Source of the DNA: Pirellulales bacterium
GTDB lineage: Bacteria > Planctomycetota > Planctomycetia > Pirellulales > JACPPG01
Assembly (NCBI GenBank): GCA_036499395.1
Contig: DASYDW010000129.1
Coordinates: 186,001 to 250,000 of the forward strand
Direction of reading: 5' to 3'
DNA: 64,000 nt
Positions 26,567-35,510 of this stretch are shown here, in pieces. The position numbers and the translations under genes were made by a program. The stretch's first letter is position 1; each line of letters begins with the position of its first letter. The notes under the pieces were generated by a model. The model saw nothing but the letters and a program-made list of their open reading frames with translations, was not told the origin of the DNA and made no database searches.

Positions 26567-29500
26567 ATGGCATACGATTCCTCAGGAAACGTCTCTGAAG
26601 TCCTGGAAAGGCCCACGGCATTGATTGCCCCTCTGACCGATAAAGACCTGACGACGATCGAAGCGGAGACGCGCCGTATCGGCCGCCACATCTTCGATCA
26701 CCTGGCCGACCGGCGGCCGAATGTCCTCGAGCGCCGCTGGTGGGACGATCGCATCATGGCTTGGGCCATGCGCGACGAATCGGTCAAGGTGCAGATGTTC
26801 CGCTTGCTGGATGTTTTGCCTATGCTCGATTCGGGCGAGTCGTTGACCCGTCACTTGCACGAATACTTCGACGACGTGGCGCGGTTTCTCCCCGCCCCGG
26901 CCCGCCTCGGACTGTCGGTTGCCACGCCCCGTTCGCTGGCCGGCCGCGCTTTGGCCATTGCCACGCGTCGCAATGCCCTGGCGCACGCCCGACGTTTCAT
27001 CGCGGGCACCAACGCCGACGAAGTACTCGCGGTCGCCATGCACGAACGCAAACTGCATCGCGCCTTCACGATCGACATCCTGGGCGAAGCCGTGGCCAGC
27101 GAGGCCGAAGCCGATCGATACCTGCAAGAATATTTGGATCTGATCGCGGGCATCGCGCCAACCGTGAATTCCTGGCCCGACGTGCCGCAGATCGATCGCG
27201 ACGCCGGGGGTAATCTGCCGCGAGTCAACGTCTCGGTAAAGCTCTCGGCGCTCGACAGCCAGTTCGACCCGATCGACCCCGTGGGAACTACGGAGCGCGT
27301 TGGCCGGCGCTTGCGCGTCTTGTTGCGCGCGGCGCGCAAAGCGCGCGCCTTCGTCAACGTCGACATGGAATCGTACAAGGTCAAAGATCTGACGCTCGCA
27401 ATCTTTCGCCAGATCATGCAAGAGGACGAATTCCGCGGCACGCCGCACGTGGGCATTGTCATTCAGGCATATCTGAAGGACTCAGAGAACGATCTGCGCG
27501 TGCTGGCCGATTGGGCTCGCAAACGTGGCACGCCCGTCTGGGTTCGCCTGGTGAAGGGGGCGTACTGGGATTACGAAACCGTGCTGGCCCGGCAGCTCGA
27601 CTGGCCCGTTCCGGTTTTCGAGCGCAAATGGGAAACCGACGCGAATTACGAACGCCTGACGCGCTTCTTGCTCGCGAATCACACTTTCCTGCGACCGGCG
27701 CTCGGCAGCCACAACATACGATCGCTTGCGCATGGCCTGGCCGTGGCGCGGCATCTGGGTTTGCCGGAATCGGGGCTCGAATTGCAGATGCTCTACGGCA
27801 TGGGAGATCCCGAAAAGCAGGTCCTGGTCGATATGGGCTACCGGATGCGGATCTACATGCCCTACGGCGAGTTGATCCCCGGCATGGCTTACCTTGTGCG
27901 CCGATTACTGGAAAACACTTCGAACGATTCCTTTCTGCGGGCGAGCTTTGCCGAACATATCTCGCCGGAGACTCTGCTGATGAACCCCGTTGAACGTAGC
28001 CGCGCCCCCGAGGCGCCGGCTGCTCCTGCAAAAGCGCCGGCCCCCGTCGTGGTTCTCAAAGAATTTCGCAACGAGCCGCTAGCCGATTTCTCGAAAGCCG
28101 AGAGCCGTCAGGCGATGCAGGAGGCGCTCGGCCGGGTGCGTTCCGCCTTCGGCCAGTTTCACCCGCTGTGGATCGGGGGGCGACCGGTCGAGACGAACGA
28201 TCAATTGACGTCGATCGATCCTTCGGACAAAGAGCGGATCGTCGGCATCGTCGCCGCGGCAGGACGCGCCGAAGCCGAGCGTGCCATCGCCGCCGCGCGC
28301 TCCGCCCAGTCCGGTTGGAGCACGCGTCCCGTCGAAGAGCGCGCCGACTTCCTTCTTCGCGCCGCCCAGATCCTACGCGAGCGTCGTTTCGAGCTGGCCG
28401 CGTGGGAAGTATACGAATGCGGCAAGCCGTGGCGCGAGGCCGACGGTGATGTGTGCGAGGCCATCGACTTCTTGGAGTTTTATGCCCGCCAGGCCATCGC
28501 CCTGCAAAGTGAACGGGGCCGCGACGTGCCGGGGGAGGAGAACCGCTTCCTGCATCTGCCGCGCGGGGTGGCCGTGGTCATCGCGCCGTGGAATTTTCCG
28601 CTGGCGATTCTCACCGGCATGACCGCTGCCGCGCTCGTGACCGGAAATACCGTCGTCATGAAACCGGCCGAGCAGTCATCCGTCATTGCTGCCCGATTGA
28701 TCGAGATCTTTCAAGAGCTTGGGATGCCAGCCGGCGTGCTCAACTACTTGTCTGGTCCGGGCGAAACCGTGGGGGCGGCGCTCGTCGATCATCCCGACAC
28801 GGCCGTGATTGCTTTCACCGGTTCGCGCAGCGTCGGATTAACGATCAACCGTCGCGCGGCGGAAACGTCGGGCGTGCCGGGCAGTCCACGTGTCAAACGC
28901 GTGATCGCCGAGATGGGAGGTAAGAACGCCATCATCATCGACGACGATGCCGACCTGGACGAAGCCGTGCTCGGCGTCGTGAAAAGTGCGTTCGGCTACC
29001 AGGGGCAAAAATGCTCGGCCTGTTCGCGCGTGATCGTGCTCAGCGCGGTTTACGATCAGTTCCTCACGCGACTGGTCGAGGCGACACGCAGCCTGAAGGT
29101 CGGTCCGGCCGATGATCCGGCGACCTCGGTTGCTCCCGTGATCGACGCCGAGGCTTACGATCGCATCAAGGAGTACATCGAAATTGGCCGCGGCGAAGCG
29201 CGCGAATTGCTCGCTGTCGACGTCGGAGATTTGGCCGGCAAGGGATATTACATCGGGCCACATATTTTCGCGGATGTGGCGCCCGACGCGCGGATCGCTC
29301 AAGAGGAAATCTTCGGCCCGGTGTTGGCTGTGCTTCGCGCTGCAGACCTCGACGAAGCGATCACGATCGCCAACGGTACCGACTATGCTCTCACCGGGGG
29401 CATCTTCTCACGCAGCCCCGCGCATCTCGATCGGGCGCAGCGCGAGATGATGGTGGGCAACCTTTACCTGAATCGGCCCATCACCGGCGCGCTCGTCGCA

Positions 29501-29647
29501 CGACAACCCTTTGGTGGTTTCAAGATGTCGGGCATCGGTAGCCAGGCGGGCGGCGGTGAATATCTGCTGCAGTTTGTCGTCCCCCGCACCGTGACAGAAA
29601 ATACGATGCGCCGCGGCTTCGCCCCCACGACCGGCGAAGGCTCGTAA
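26567..29647 (+). CDS. putA: Bifunctional proline dehydrogenase / P5C dehydrogenase (PutA)
   Basis: The ATG at 26567 (MAYDSSGNVSEV) gives 1026 residues; the longer frame starting at 26276 would overlap the divergent SDR gene. The FAD-dependent proline dehydrogenase barrel spans about 95-465 (NVSVKLSALDSQFDP, VRLVKGAYWDYET, YMPYGELIPGM). The P5C dehydrogenase spans about 515-1000 (VVMKPAEQSS, EMGGKNAIIIDDDADLDEA), with catalytic Cys816 in GQKCSACSR. It lacks the N-terminal ribbon-helix-helix found in E. coli PutA, so it is not expected to repress its own operon. It converts proline to glutamate in two steps. Confidence 0.95.
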   Translation: MAYDSSGNVSEVLERPTALIAPLTDKDLTTIEAETRRIGRHIFDHLADRRPNVLERRWWDDRIMAWAMRDESVKVQMFRLLDVLPMLDSGESLTRHLHEYFDDVARFLPAPARLGLSVATPRSLAGRALAIATRRNALAHARRFIAGTNADEVLAVAMHERKLHRAFTIDILGEAVASEAEADRYLQEYLDLIAGIAPTVNSWPDVPQIDRDAGGNLPRVNVSVKLSALDSQFDPIDPVGTTERVGRRLRVLLRAARKARAFVNVDMESYKVKDLTLAIFRQIMQEDEFRGTPHVGIVIQAYLKDSENDLRVLADWARKRGTPVWVRLVKGAYWDYETVLARQLDWPVPVFERKWETDANYERLTRFLLANHTFLRPALGSHNIRSLAHGLAVARHLGLPESGLELQMLYGMGDPEKQVLVDMGYRMRIYMPYGELIPGMAYLVRRLLENTSNDSFLRASFAEHISPETLLMNPVERSRAPEAPAAPAKAPAPVVVLKEFRNEPLADFSKAESRQAMQEALGRVRSAFGQFHPLWIGGRPVETNDQLTSIDPSDKERIVGIVAAAGRAEAERAIAAARSAQSGWSTRPVEERADFLLRAAQILRERRFELAAWEVYECGKPWREADGDVCEAIDFLEFYARQAIALQSERGRDVPGEENRFLHLPRGVAVVIAPWNFPLAILTGMTAAALVTGNTVVMKPAEQSSVIAARLIEIFQELGMPAGVLNYLSGPGETVGAALVDHPDTAVIAFTGSRSVGLTINRRAAETSGVPGSPRVKRVIAEMGGKNAIIIDDDADLDEAVLGVVKSAFGYQGQKCSACSRVIVLSAVYDQFLTRLVEATRSLKVGPADDPATSVAPVIDAEAYDRIKEYIEIGRGEARELLAVDVGDLAGKGYYIGPHIFADVAPDARIAQEEIFGPVLAVLRAADLDEAITIANGTDYALTGGIFSRSPAHLDRAQREMMVGNLYLNRPITGALVARQPFGGFKMSGIGSQAGGGEYLLQFVVPRTVTENTMRRGFAPTTGEGS

Positions 29648-29669
29648 AGCTGCTTCAAAACCAGCGTGT

Positions 29670-29700
<31 letters not shown>

Positions 29701-29727
29701 TTTGAAAAAGCATTTATGCGAGACGAA

Positions 29728-30165
29728 TTACTCGCCGTCGGTGACACGCTGTGCGGGATAACCAGCAAATCCACCACGCAGAACCTCGACCCCTTCGGCG
29801 TTCACCCAGCGGCAGCGAGCCCGAACTTTTTGCCGCGGCTCTTCGACGGCCGTGATCTCGACCTCGATCGTCACGGTGTCGCCGATATAGACCGGCGCCA
29901 CAAATTCCAGGTTCATCTCCGTGGCCAGAAATCCCCACAGTCCACCCAGGTGCGTCGCCATGCTGGCTGGCAGCAGCCCGGGCAGAATCCGCCGCTTGAA
30001 GCGTGTCGTCGCGGTGAACGTGTCGTCGGTGTGATAGGGATTGATATCCCACGTGGCGCCGATAAACAGCGACATGTCGCCGTCGCTGAAAGTGCGCGTG
30101 AACGAGACGCGCTCTCCCACGGCGAACTTTTCCGGGATGCGCGAACGAATGCGCGGCTGAGTCAT
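29728..30165 (-). CDS. MaoC-like hot-dog hydratase
   Basis: The ATG at 30165 (MTQPRIRSRIPEKFAVGER) gives 145 residues, a single hot-dog domain. The hydratase signature is visible: FSDGDMSLFIGATWDINPYH carries the catalytic Asp and His, followed by LPGLLPASM and NLEFVAPVYIGDTV. MaoC-like enzymes add water to 2-enoyl-CoA esters. It converges with putA, 80 bp from that gene's stop. The acyl substrate and pathway are not evident from the neighbours. Confidence 0.85.
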   Translation of the reverse strand: MTQPRIRSRIPEKFAVGERVSFTRTFSDGDMSLFIGATWDINPYHTDDTFTATTRFKRRILPGLLPASMATHLGGLWGFLATEMNLEFVAPVYIGDTVTIEVEITAVEEPRQKVRARCRWVNAEGVEVLRGGFAGYPAQRVTDGE

Positions 30166-30283
30166 ACGGGCGGTCTCGGGCGGAAGCGGCGATTCTAGTC
30201 CGTCGCCAGTAGACCAGCGTCGCGGCCGGTTCGCAAACCGACGCACGGCAGGCGAATCTGCCTCGACCTGTGCGCGCAAAAAA

Positions 30284-30321
30284 AGGTCATGGTAATTCGA
30301 TCCGTCGACTTACCATGACCT
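30284..30321 (-). terminator. Distal intrinsic terminator (minus strand)
   Basis: A 12-bp perfect stem (aggtcatggtaa / ttaccatgacct) with a 14-nt loop is followed on the minus strand by seven T. It lies about 310 bp past the stop of the gene ending at 30633 and may catch read-through from the nearer terminator. Confidence 0.65.
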
Positions 30322-30497
30322 CTATCCTGAAACGGGGCAGCCCTAGGTGTGTGCCCCGCCCTCCCGGCAATTGTATTAGTAGTATCGGCACCACCGAACG
30401 TTCGTCTGGAGCCGATCCTGGCGCGCCGTCTCGCACGTTCAGATGTGTCGATCCGGCAAACTGTATCGCTCGGATTGCGTGGGCCTGGAAAGAAAAA

Positions 30498-30527
30498 CGG
30501 GCGCGTCTCGTTTCCGAGTCGCGCCCG
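30498..30527 (-). terminator. Intrinsic terminator (minus strand)
   Basis: The stem cgggcgcg-t-ctcg pairs with cgag-t-cgcgcccg around a tttc loop, leaving one T-T mismatch. On the minus strand a TTTTTC run follows directly. It is the nearer end of the transcript from the exported Tyr/Gly-rich gene at 30633. Confidence 0.7.
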
Positions 30528-30632
30528 ACGTGCCAGTGCCCTCCGCTTTTGTTGCCATCCTTCTCCCCGAAGGCAGCATGCGGCCGAGAGGGAACTAGCG
30601 TCCGAAGGTTTCAAGGCCGGTCAGCCGGATCA

Positions 30633-31361
30633 TTAGAACGACGGTTCCAAGGCCGGACGTGGCGAATCGTTGAGTGGTCCGTTGTTACGTGGTGTGCCGT
30701 CGAGTGGCGCCGCTTCGGTCGGAGGCGCGACTTGCTCACCGTCGGTCGCGCTGGGGTCGATGCCGATCACTTCGTCGGTGACATCGCCCGTGTAACCATC
30801 GATGAACTCTTCGCCGTCGCCATCGACGAGGGCCGAGGTTCCCAGCATCGCGCCGTAAGCGCACGGTGCAACCAGCGGACATCCCCAACCCCAGTAGCAG
30901 CAACTGGCCAGCGTGCGATTCAACCGGCGTACATAGCGTCGATACGCATGCGGCGTCATGAAGCAGGCCGGATCGTATCCCGGCGGCATAATGGCGCTCT
31001 GTCCGGCCGCCGTGGCGTCCAACCCCGTAGCCTGCGCCGCGGCGTAGGCGTTGTAAGCGACCTGTCCATAAAACGGACCGCCGCCTGGTGCATAGCCCGA
31101 GAAGCCTTCGTACGGCCCAGGCAAGTATCCGTAGTACCCGTAGTACGGATAGCCACCGTAGCTATAGCCACCAAAGCCGAAGCCGACGGGATTAAAGCTG
31201 CTCGGCCCGGCGAACGCGGGCGAGACATAACCGGGACCGTAGGTCACGACGACACGGCGCCTGTGGATCGCGCTCGCCTCGCTGACAAACACCAACCCCA
31301 AACCGACGACTAGCGCCAACATCAGACTCCGGCGCACTGCTGGCGAAAAAACGGCTGACAT
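30633..31361 (-). CDS. Exported Gly/Tyr-rich protein
   Basis: The ATG at 31361 has AAGGAGGAG upstream and gives 242 residues with a signal peptide (SLMLALVVGLGLVFVSEASA). Residues about 40-85 are a Gly-Tyr-Phe-Pro repeat (GGYSYGGYPYYGYYGYLPG). A helical part, AYRRYVRRLNRTLASCCYWG, follows, then an acidic, Pro-rich tail. Such sequences look like structural envelope or surface material rather than enzymes. No family was recognised. A strong RBS, two terminators and a 364-bp upstream region suggest a well-expressed single-gene unit. Confidence 0.65.
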   Translation of the reverse strand: MSAVFSPAVRRSLMLALVVGLGLVFVSEASAIHRRRVVVTYGPGYVSPAFAGPSSFNPVGFGFGGYSYGGYPYYGYYGYLPGPYEGFSGYAPGGGPFYGQVAYNAYAAAQATGLDATAAGQSAIMPPGYDPACFMTPHAYRRYVRRLNRTLASCCYWGWGCPLVAPCAYGAMLGTSALVDGDGEEFIDGYTGDVTDEVIGIDPSATDGEQVAPPTEAAPLDGTPRNNGPLNDSPRPALEPSF

Positions 31362-31724
31362 GGTTGCTCCTCCTTCTGCACCCCAACGGCCTCTCGCGGC
31401 ATGAAACGGGGGACGTGTGGCGCCCGCCGGGCCAAGGGGAGGAAACCTGATCCTCATAGCTCGCGGGTTGATTACCGCGGCGGCCCAATGTGGCGGACGG
31501 CACAAGTCACAAGGAAACATGCCCCGCGTTTATCGGTAGAGCAAACGCAACCGTTGTTTTTTCGCCAACCGTTTTAGTCTGCCAATCGCCGAGGCATAGT
31601 GCTTATCTTGTTCGGTAGCAGGTGGTTGCTGCTAAGATAGAGGGGCGAATCGGCGTGTTGCCTTTTTGCAACGCCCGCGCAGACTGTAGCGGTTGCATCG
31701 CCAATAACGGCCCACTCGCCTCGG
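31362..31724. other. Divergent promoter region
   Basis: This 363-bp gap separates two divergent genes. It contains an AT-richer centre around 31540-31620 (repeated caaccgtt blocks near 31548 and 31568), which may hold promoter elements. No coding sequence was seen. Precise -35/-10 boxes could not be called. Confidence 0.35.
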
Positions 31725-32600
31725 ATGACATTCGATTCCCCCGCCCCCTGGCTCTACGCGATCTGCTTCACGGTTCCCGCCGTGGTGATCGTTGCAGCGC
31801 TCGGCCTGGCTCGCCGGTACGTACGCGGAACGACCCTCCTCGCGCCGTGGTGCTGGGCGCTCTTGGCCCTAGCTGTGCTGGTCGGCGTCGAATTCTTGGC
31901 GCTACTCGTTTCCGAAGGCACGCCGCGCTGGCTGGGGGCCGCGCGCTATGTGGCAGCCGTGGCGACGTTCTGCCCTACGATGGCCGTACTCGGGGCCAAG
32001 CGCCCACAGGAGCGGGCGTGGCACATCATCGTGCTCGCCCTGTGGTTCGTCCTGGCGCTACCGGCGCTACAAGACGTGATCTACCACTACGGCCGACCGA
32101 TATCGCTGGACTCGGCCTGGCGAGGATTCGTGGCCCTCTTGATCGCTGTCGGTTGGGTCAACTATCTGCCGACGCGTTACTGGCCCGCCAGTATTCTGTA
32201 CGGCGCAGCACAGGTCGTCCTGCTGGCCGACTACTTACCGCTGGGTGATAAGCTTGGCATCGACCACACCTGGCGCGTGCCTGTCGCCTTAAGCTTGTTC
32301 GCCTTGGCCGCGGCACTCCCCGCGCTAGGATGGCCATCGAGAACCACAGTCGCTGATCCGGCGGAGCGCCTATGGCGCGACTTCCGCGACTGCTACGGAA
32401 TACTGTGGGCCGTGCGCGTGGACCGCCGCGCGACCGAGACCGTTAACGCAGCGGCGCCTACCGACGGCTCGCGATCCGACCCCGAGGCACTCCGTGCGAA
32501 CGAGCGCACGCTGATCGCGCACTTGCAACGCTTCGTGTCGCGATCCTGGATCATACAGCGCCTGCCGAGCGCTTTCGTGTCGTTCGATCCGCCAAAGTAG
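31725..32600 (+). CDS. Multi-pass membrane hypothetical protein
   Basis: This 291-residue protein has about seven hydrophobic segments between residues 5 and 210, starting AICFTVPAVVIVAALGLARR and LLALAVLVGVEFLALLV. A soluble tail of about 85 residues follows. The tail contains WRDFRDCYGILWAVRVDRR, a segment seen after membrane domains in planctomycete proteins of unknown role. No transporter or enzyme motif was recognised, and no partner gene is evident. Confidence 0.7.
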   Translation: MTFDSPAPWLYAICFTVPAVVIVAALGLARRYVRGTTLLAPWCWALLALAVLVGVEFLALLVSEGTPRWLGAARYVAAVATFCPTMAVLGAKRPQERAWHIIVLALWFVLALPALQDVIYHYGRPISLDSAWRGFVALLIAVGWVNYLPTRYWPASILYGAAQVVLLADYLPLGDKLGIDHTWRVPVALSLFALAAALPALGWPSRTTVADPAERLWRDFRDCYGILWAVRVDRRATETVNAAAPTDGSRSDPEALRANERTLIAHLQRFVSRSWIIQRLPSAFVSFDPPK

Positions 32601-32651
32601 CAGCAGCCAGGCTGCTCGGACGAGCGCCAACTTCGAGCTCAGAAACAAAAA

Positions 32652-32685
32652 AAGTTGCCCGGGCCGAGATGGCGCCGGGCAACTT
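32652..32685 (-). terminator. Intrinsic terminator (minus strand)
   Basis: An 11-bp stem (aagttgcccgg / ccgggcaactt) with a 12-nt loop is followed on the minus strand by TTTTTTTG. It lies 29 bp past the stop of the lipoprotein gene. There is no T-run on the plus side, so it does not clearly serve the membrane protein gene. Confidence 0.8.
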
Positions 32686-32713
32686 CTGATTGATTCGTTT
32701 CAGGAGCGAACGC

Positions 32714-33784
32714 TTACGGATTGGGCGTCGCAACTTCGTTCAGCCCAGTAACAGGCACCATCCCAGGTGTTGCACTGTCGTAGCTGGCCGGACGAACGCC
32801 CGAAGCCGTCGCACCGTAACCGCTGGGGACGCTGCCTCCCGGAGACGTCGGCACATAATCCGATGTACCGCCCGGACGGTAGGGAGCGTTGCTGGCCGCC
32901 GGAGCGGTCGTCGAAGTCGGCATGGCCGGATAGGCCGAACCCTGATAAGGCGTGCTGGCCGCCGGAGTGGCCGGGCTGTTGGGATAGCTGGCCGGGGCCG
33001 CCGGGCTCGAATAGCCGGTGGCGGGAGCACTTGAGGGGCTGTCGTATCGCGAGTAGCGGCTGTCCGCTGTCTGCGCGACCGCTGTTCCAGCACCGTAAGA
33101 GCCCGCATCAGCAGCCGGAGCGCTGGCCGGCGGATACGACGGCGTAGCGCCCGTCGGAGGATACGTCGAAGCCGTCTGCGGGTAAGAGGCCGCCGGCGCC
33201 GCGGCACCGTAGGCACCCGCCGGAGGCGTCGCACCATAAGGACTGGCAGCCGCCGTCGCACCATAGGGCGATGTGGCACCGCTGGCCCCGTAAGCGCCAT
33301 TCGCAGCGGGCGCTACCGAGCTACCGTAGGCACCTTCTTGGGCGCCGACCGCTCCGGTACCGGCATAACCGGGCGTTCCGTAGGAACTCGGCAAACCGCC
33401 GCCAGCGGGATTACTTCCTGTCGCACCGGCGTAGGCCGGCGGTGCGCCGTAGGCGCTACCCGCGGTGGTTGCCGGGGCGCCCGGATAAGTCGCAGCCGTG
33501 GCGGCCGTGGCAGCTTCGGGATAGACACCGCCGGTCGAGGCCGACGTGTTGCCACCCGGGGCGTAGTTATTGCCGACGTTATAAGGTTGCGTCGTCGTGG
33601 TCGGCAGTTGAACGTTCGAGGCGGCCTGATTCGAGTAACCGCCCGCCGGCGTTGCACCGCTGGGATAGGCTTGCGAAACGGCGGCTTCCTTCTTGGCCCA
33701 CGGCCAATGCACACCGCTCTGGCAGCCAACAAGGGCCACAGTCATGAGGGCAACGCAGGTTGCCTGCGCAACAGGAAAGTACAT
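32714..33784 (-). CDS. Low-complexity lipoprotein rich in Ala, Tyr, Pro, Gly and Ser
   Basis: The ATG at 33784 (MYFPVAQATCVALMTVAL) gives 356 residues with a lipobox, ALVGC, predicting acylation and membrane anchoring. Nearly all the rest is an imperfect tandem array of short A-S-P-Y-G-A-T type units, such as SPYGATAAASPYGATPPAG, with almost no charge. It ends TPGMVPVTGLNEVATPNP. This composition suggests a flexible surface or wall component. No catalytic domain is visible. The gene is monocistronic, with its own terminator at 32652. Confidence 0.65.
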   Translation of the reverse strand: MYFPVAQATCVALMTVALVGCQSGVHWPWAKKEAAVSQAYPSGATPAGGYSNQAASNVQLPTTTTQPYNVGNNYAPGGNTSASTGGVYPEAATAATAATYPGAPATTAGSAYGAPPAYAGATGSNPAGGGLPSSYGTPGYAGTGAVGAQEGAYGSSVAPAANGAYGASGATSPYGATAAASPYGATPPAGAYGAAAPAASYPQTASTYPPTGATPSYPPASAPAADAGSYGAGTAVAQTADSRYSRYDSPSSAPATGYSSPAAPASYPNSPATPAASTPYQGSAYPAMPTSTTAPAASNAPYRPGGTSDYVPTSPGGSVPSGYGATASGVRPASYDSATPGMVPVTGLNEVATPNP

Positions 33785-34359
33785 GGCTCGGTTGCCTTGT
33801 AGAGAGAAGAAGATGTGGCAGAGAACGGAGCCGGCCGCACGACATCCTTGCCGTGCCCGCGCACCAGGCTCTTCTCTGAAGTTTGACAAGATGGGCAACA
33901 CAACATGTGTCTAGCGCAAGGCAAGGCACACATGTTTTGTCTAGATGACACTATCGGACAAGGGCAACGATCAACTCCATACAATCGCTTCGCAAGGAAC
34001 GATTGGCAGAGTGCTCACCTGATGCGCCGGGCGGGGATTATAGAAGGAAGCCGCGCGCCGTCAACAGCAGTATCAGGTCCATCGCAGCGCGCTGCGTTGC
34101 TAGCGAGCATCGCAACTACGCTGCTGTTACAAGGGCTTTCCACTGCCAGCATTCACGGGTGTTTGAGCACAGGCTCGACCCGCCTGCGACCCGTTAAAGA
34201 AAGCATCCGCAGATTGCGCAGGTTTCACAGATTCGAAGCAGGAAGAAGCAGTGGATGCGCTTGTGCGCCAACGACCTGCTTCGCTCCCTTTTTCAATCTA
34301 TGTCTATCTGCGCAATCTGCGGATCTCATGAAGAATCGCGCTCGACCCGCGACAACGCT
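33785..34359. other. Intergenic region with inverted-repeat element
   Basis: This 575-bp gap contains the upstream region of the lipoprotein gene and, near its right end, the 34205-34324 inverted-repeat element. The remainder shows no coding frame that looks conserved. Short frames here lack ribosome binding sites and plausible composition. Confidence 0.5.
34205..34324. repeat. Inverted-repeat element with 16-bp perfect ends (atccgcagattgcgca)
   Basis: The ends atccgcagattgcgca (34205-34220) and tgcgcaatctgcggat (34309-34324) are perfectly inverted. Extended similarity includes a following cacagatt / atagattga on each inner side. A related degenerate copy occurs at 5655-5760. It is located just downstream of the superoxide dismutase gene (minus strand). 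It may be a mobile non-coding repeat or a transcript-end hairpin. Confidence 0.6.
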
Positions 34360-34971
34360 CTACCGCTTAGCAGCGGCGAAGCGCTCAGCGACGGCCGACC
34401 AATTGACGACGTTCCAAAATGCGGCGATGTATTCGGGCCGGCGGTTCTGGTACTTCAGGTAGTACGCGTGTTCCCAGACGTCCAGGCCGAGAACCGGCGT
34501 GTTGCCGTGCATCAGCGGGCTGTCCTGGTTCGGCGTGCTTTCGACAACTAGCTTGCCGCCCGGGCCGACGCTCAACCAGGCCCAACCACTACCGAAACGC
34601 GTGGTGGCTGCTTTGGCGAACGCTTCCTTGAAAGCGTCGAAGCCCCCCAGGTCACTCTTGATCGCGTCGGCCAAGGCGCCGCTCGGCTGACCGCCCGCCT
34701 TGGGCCCCATCACGGTCCAGAACAACGAGTGGTTGGCGTGACCGCCGCCATTGTTGCGCACCACGGTGCGAATGTTTTCCGGCACCTTGTCGATGGCCGA
34801 GACCAAGGCCTCGATGCTTTGGTTGCCCAGGTCGGTTCCCTGGATGGCGTTGTTCAAATTCGTCACGTACGCCGCGTGATGCTTGTCGTGATGGATCTGC
34901 ATCGTCTGCGCGTCGATGTGCGGCTCTAAAGCATCGAACGCATAAGGCAGGTCGGGAACGGTATAAGCCAT
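34360..34971 (-). CDS. sodA: Superoxide dismutase (Mn-type)
   Basis: The ATG at 34971 ([19 protein letters not shown]) gives 203 residues, standard for Fe/Mn superoxide dismutases. Metal ligands are seen as His in [12 protein letters not shown], His in [10 protein letters not shown], and Asp and His in [23 protein letters not shown] and the Gln in NQDSPLM favour manganese over iron. No signal peptide is present, so it is cytosolic. It dismutates superoxide to peroxide and oxygen. It is transcribed alone. Confidence 0.95.
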   Translation of the reverse strand: MAYTVPDLPYAFDALEPHIDAQTMQIHHDKHHAAYVTNLNNAIQGTDLGNQSIEALVSAIDKVPENIRTVVRNNGGGHANHSLFWTVMGPKAGGQPSGALADAIKSDLGGFDAFKEAFAKAATTRFGSGWAWLSVGPGGKLVVESTPNQDSPLMHGNTPVLGLDVWEHAYYLKYQNRRPEYIAAFWNVVNWSAVAERFAAAKR

Positions 34972-35113
34972 GGTGGTAATCTCCGAATCGGGCAATTCTA
35001 GCGCGAAAAATCGTAAGTACGCGCGCAGCATACCCGATCCGTTTCGCAAGGGCAATCAACGGCAGAGCCTGGCGGTGAACAAGCCTGAAAGCGGGCGGAG
35101 AACGACACTTGAG

Positions 35114-35428
35114 CTAGCTAAGACGTAGATAGATCAAGCAAAAAAGAATGAGCCCCGGCCAAAGGAGTACGGCGAACCAAAGGCTCGACTTTGCCTTGCC
35201 GAATTGCTTCGCGAGCTCGGCGTACTCGCCACCGCCGTTTGTCGAGGCAAGAACGGGATACTGTTTTCGAAGCCTGTACCACTGTGCCAGTCGGAACAGG
35301 AATACAAGGCTACACAGCGGAATTATCAAAACTGCTCCCGACAACCGAGAATCTCGGATGAGGTTCTGCGCTTTTTTGGCGGGGAACTCCGACCGCACGT
35401 TCTGGGTTGTAGATTCGGCACTTCGCAT
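35114..35428 (-). CDS. Small two-helix membrane protein
   Basis: The 104-residue product starts at an ATG with GGAGG five bases upstream. Two hydrophobic segments (GAVLIIPLCSLVFLFRLAQW and LWFAVLLWPGLILFCLIYL) bracket a charged loop. No motif or family was recognised. It is close to the sod gene in the same orientation but separated from it by 142 bp. Confidence 0.5.
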   Translation of the reverse strand: MRSAESTTQNVRSEFPAKKAQNLIRDSRLSGAVLIIPLCSLVFLFRLAQWYRLRKQYPVLASTNGGGEYAELAKQFGKAKSSLWFAVLLWPGLILFCLIYLRLS

Positions 35429-35510
35429 CGGCGCCTCCGACCACAGTTTGCAGTAACCGCTCCGAGACAGACCCTTTTACGAATGGGCTCGAAATACAAT
35501 CACCTTGACA

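Larger units (their letters stand above)
30166..30632. other. Intergenic region with two minus-strand terminators
   Basis: This 467-bp gap holds the start region of the MaoC-like gene on the left and two intrinsic terminators that end the transcript of the Tyr/Gly-rich gene on the right. No convincing reading frame or RNA gene was seen. Confidence 0.6.
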
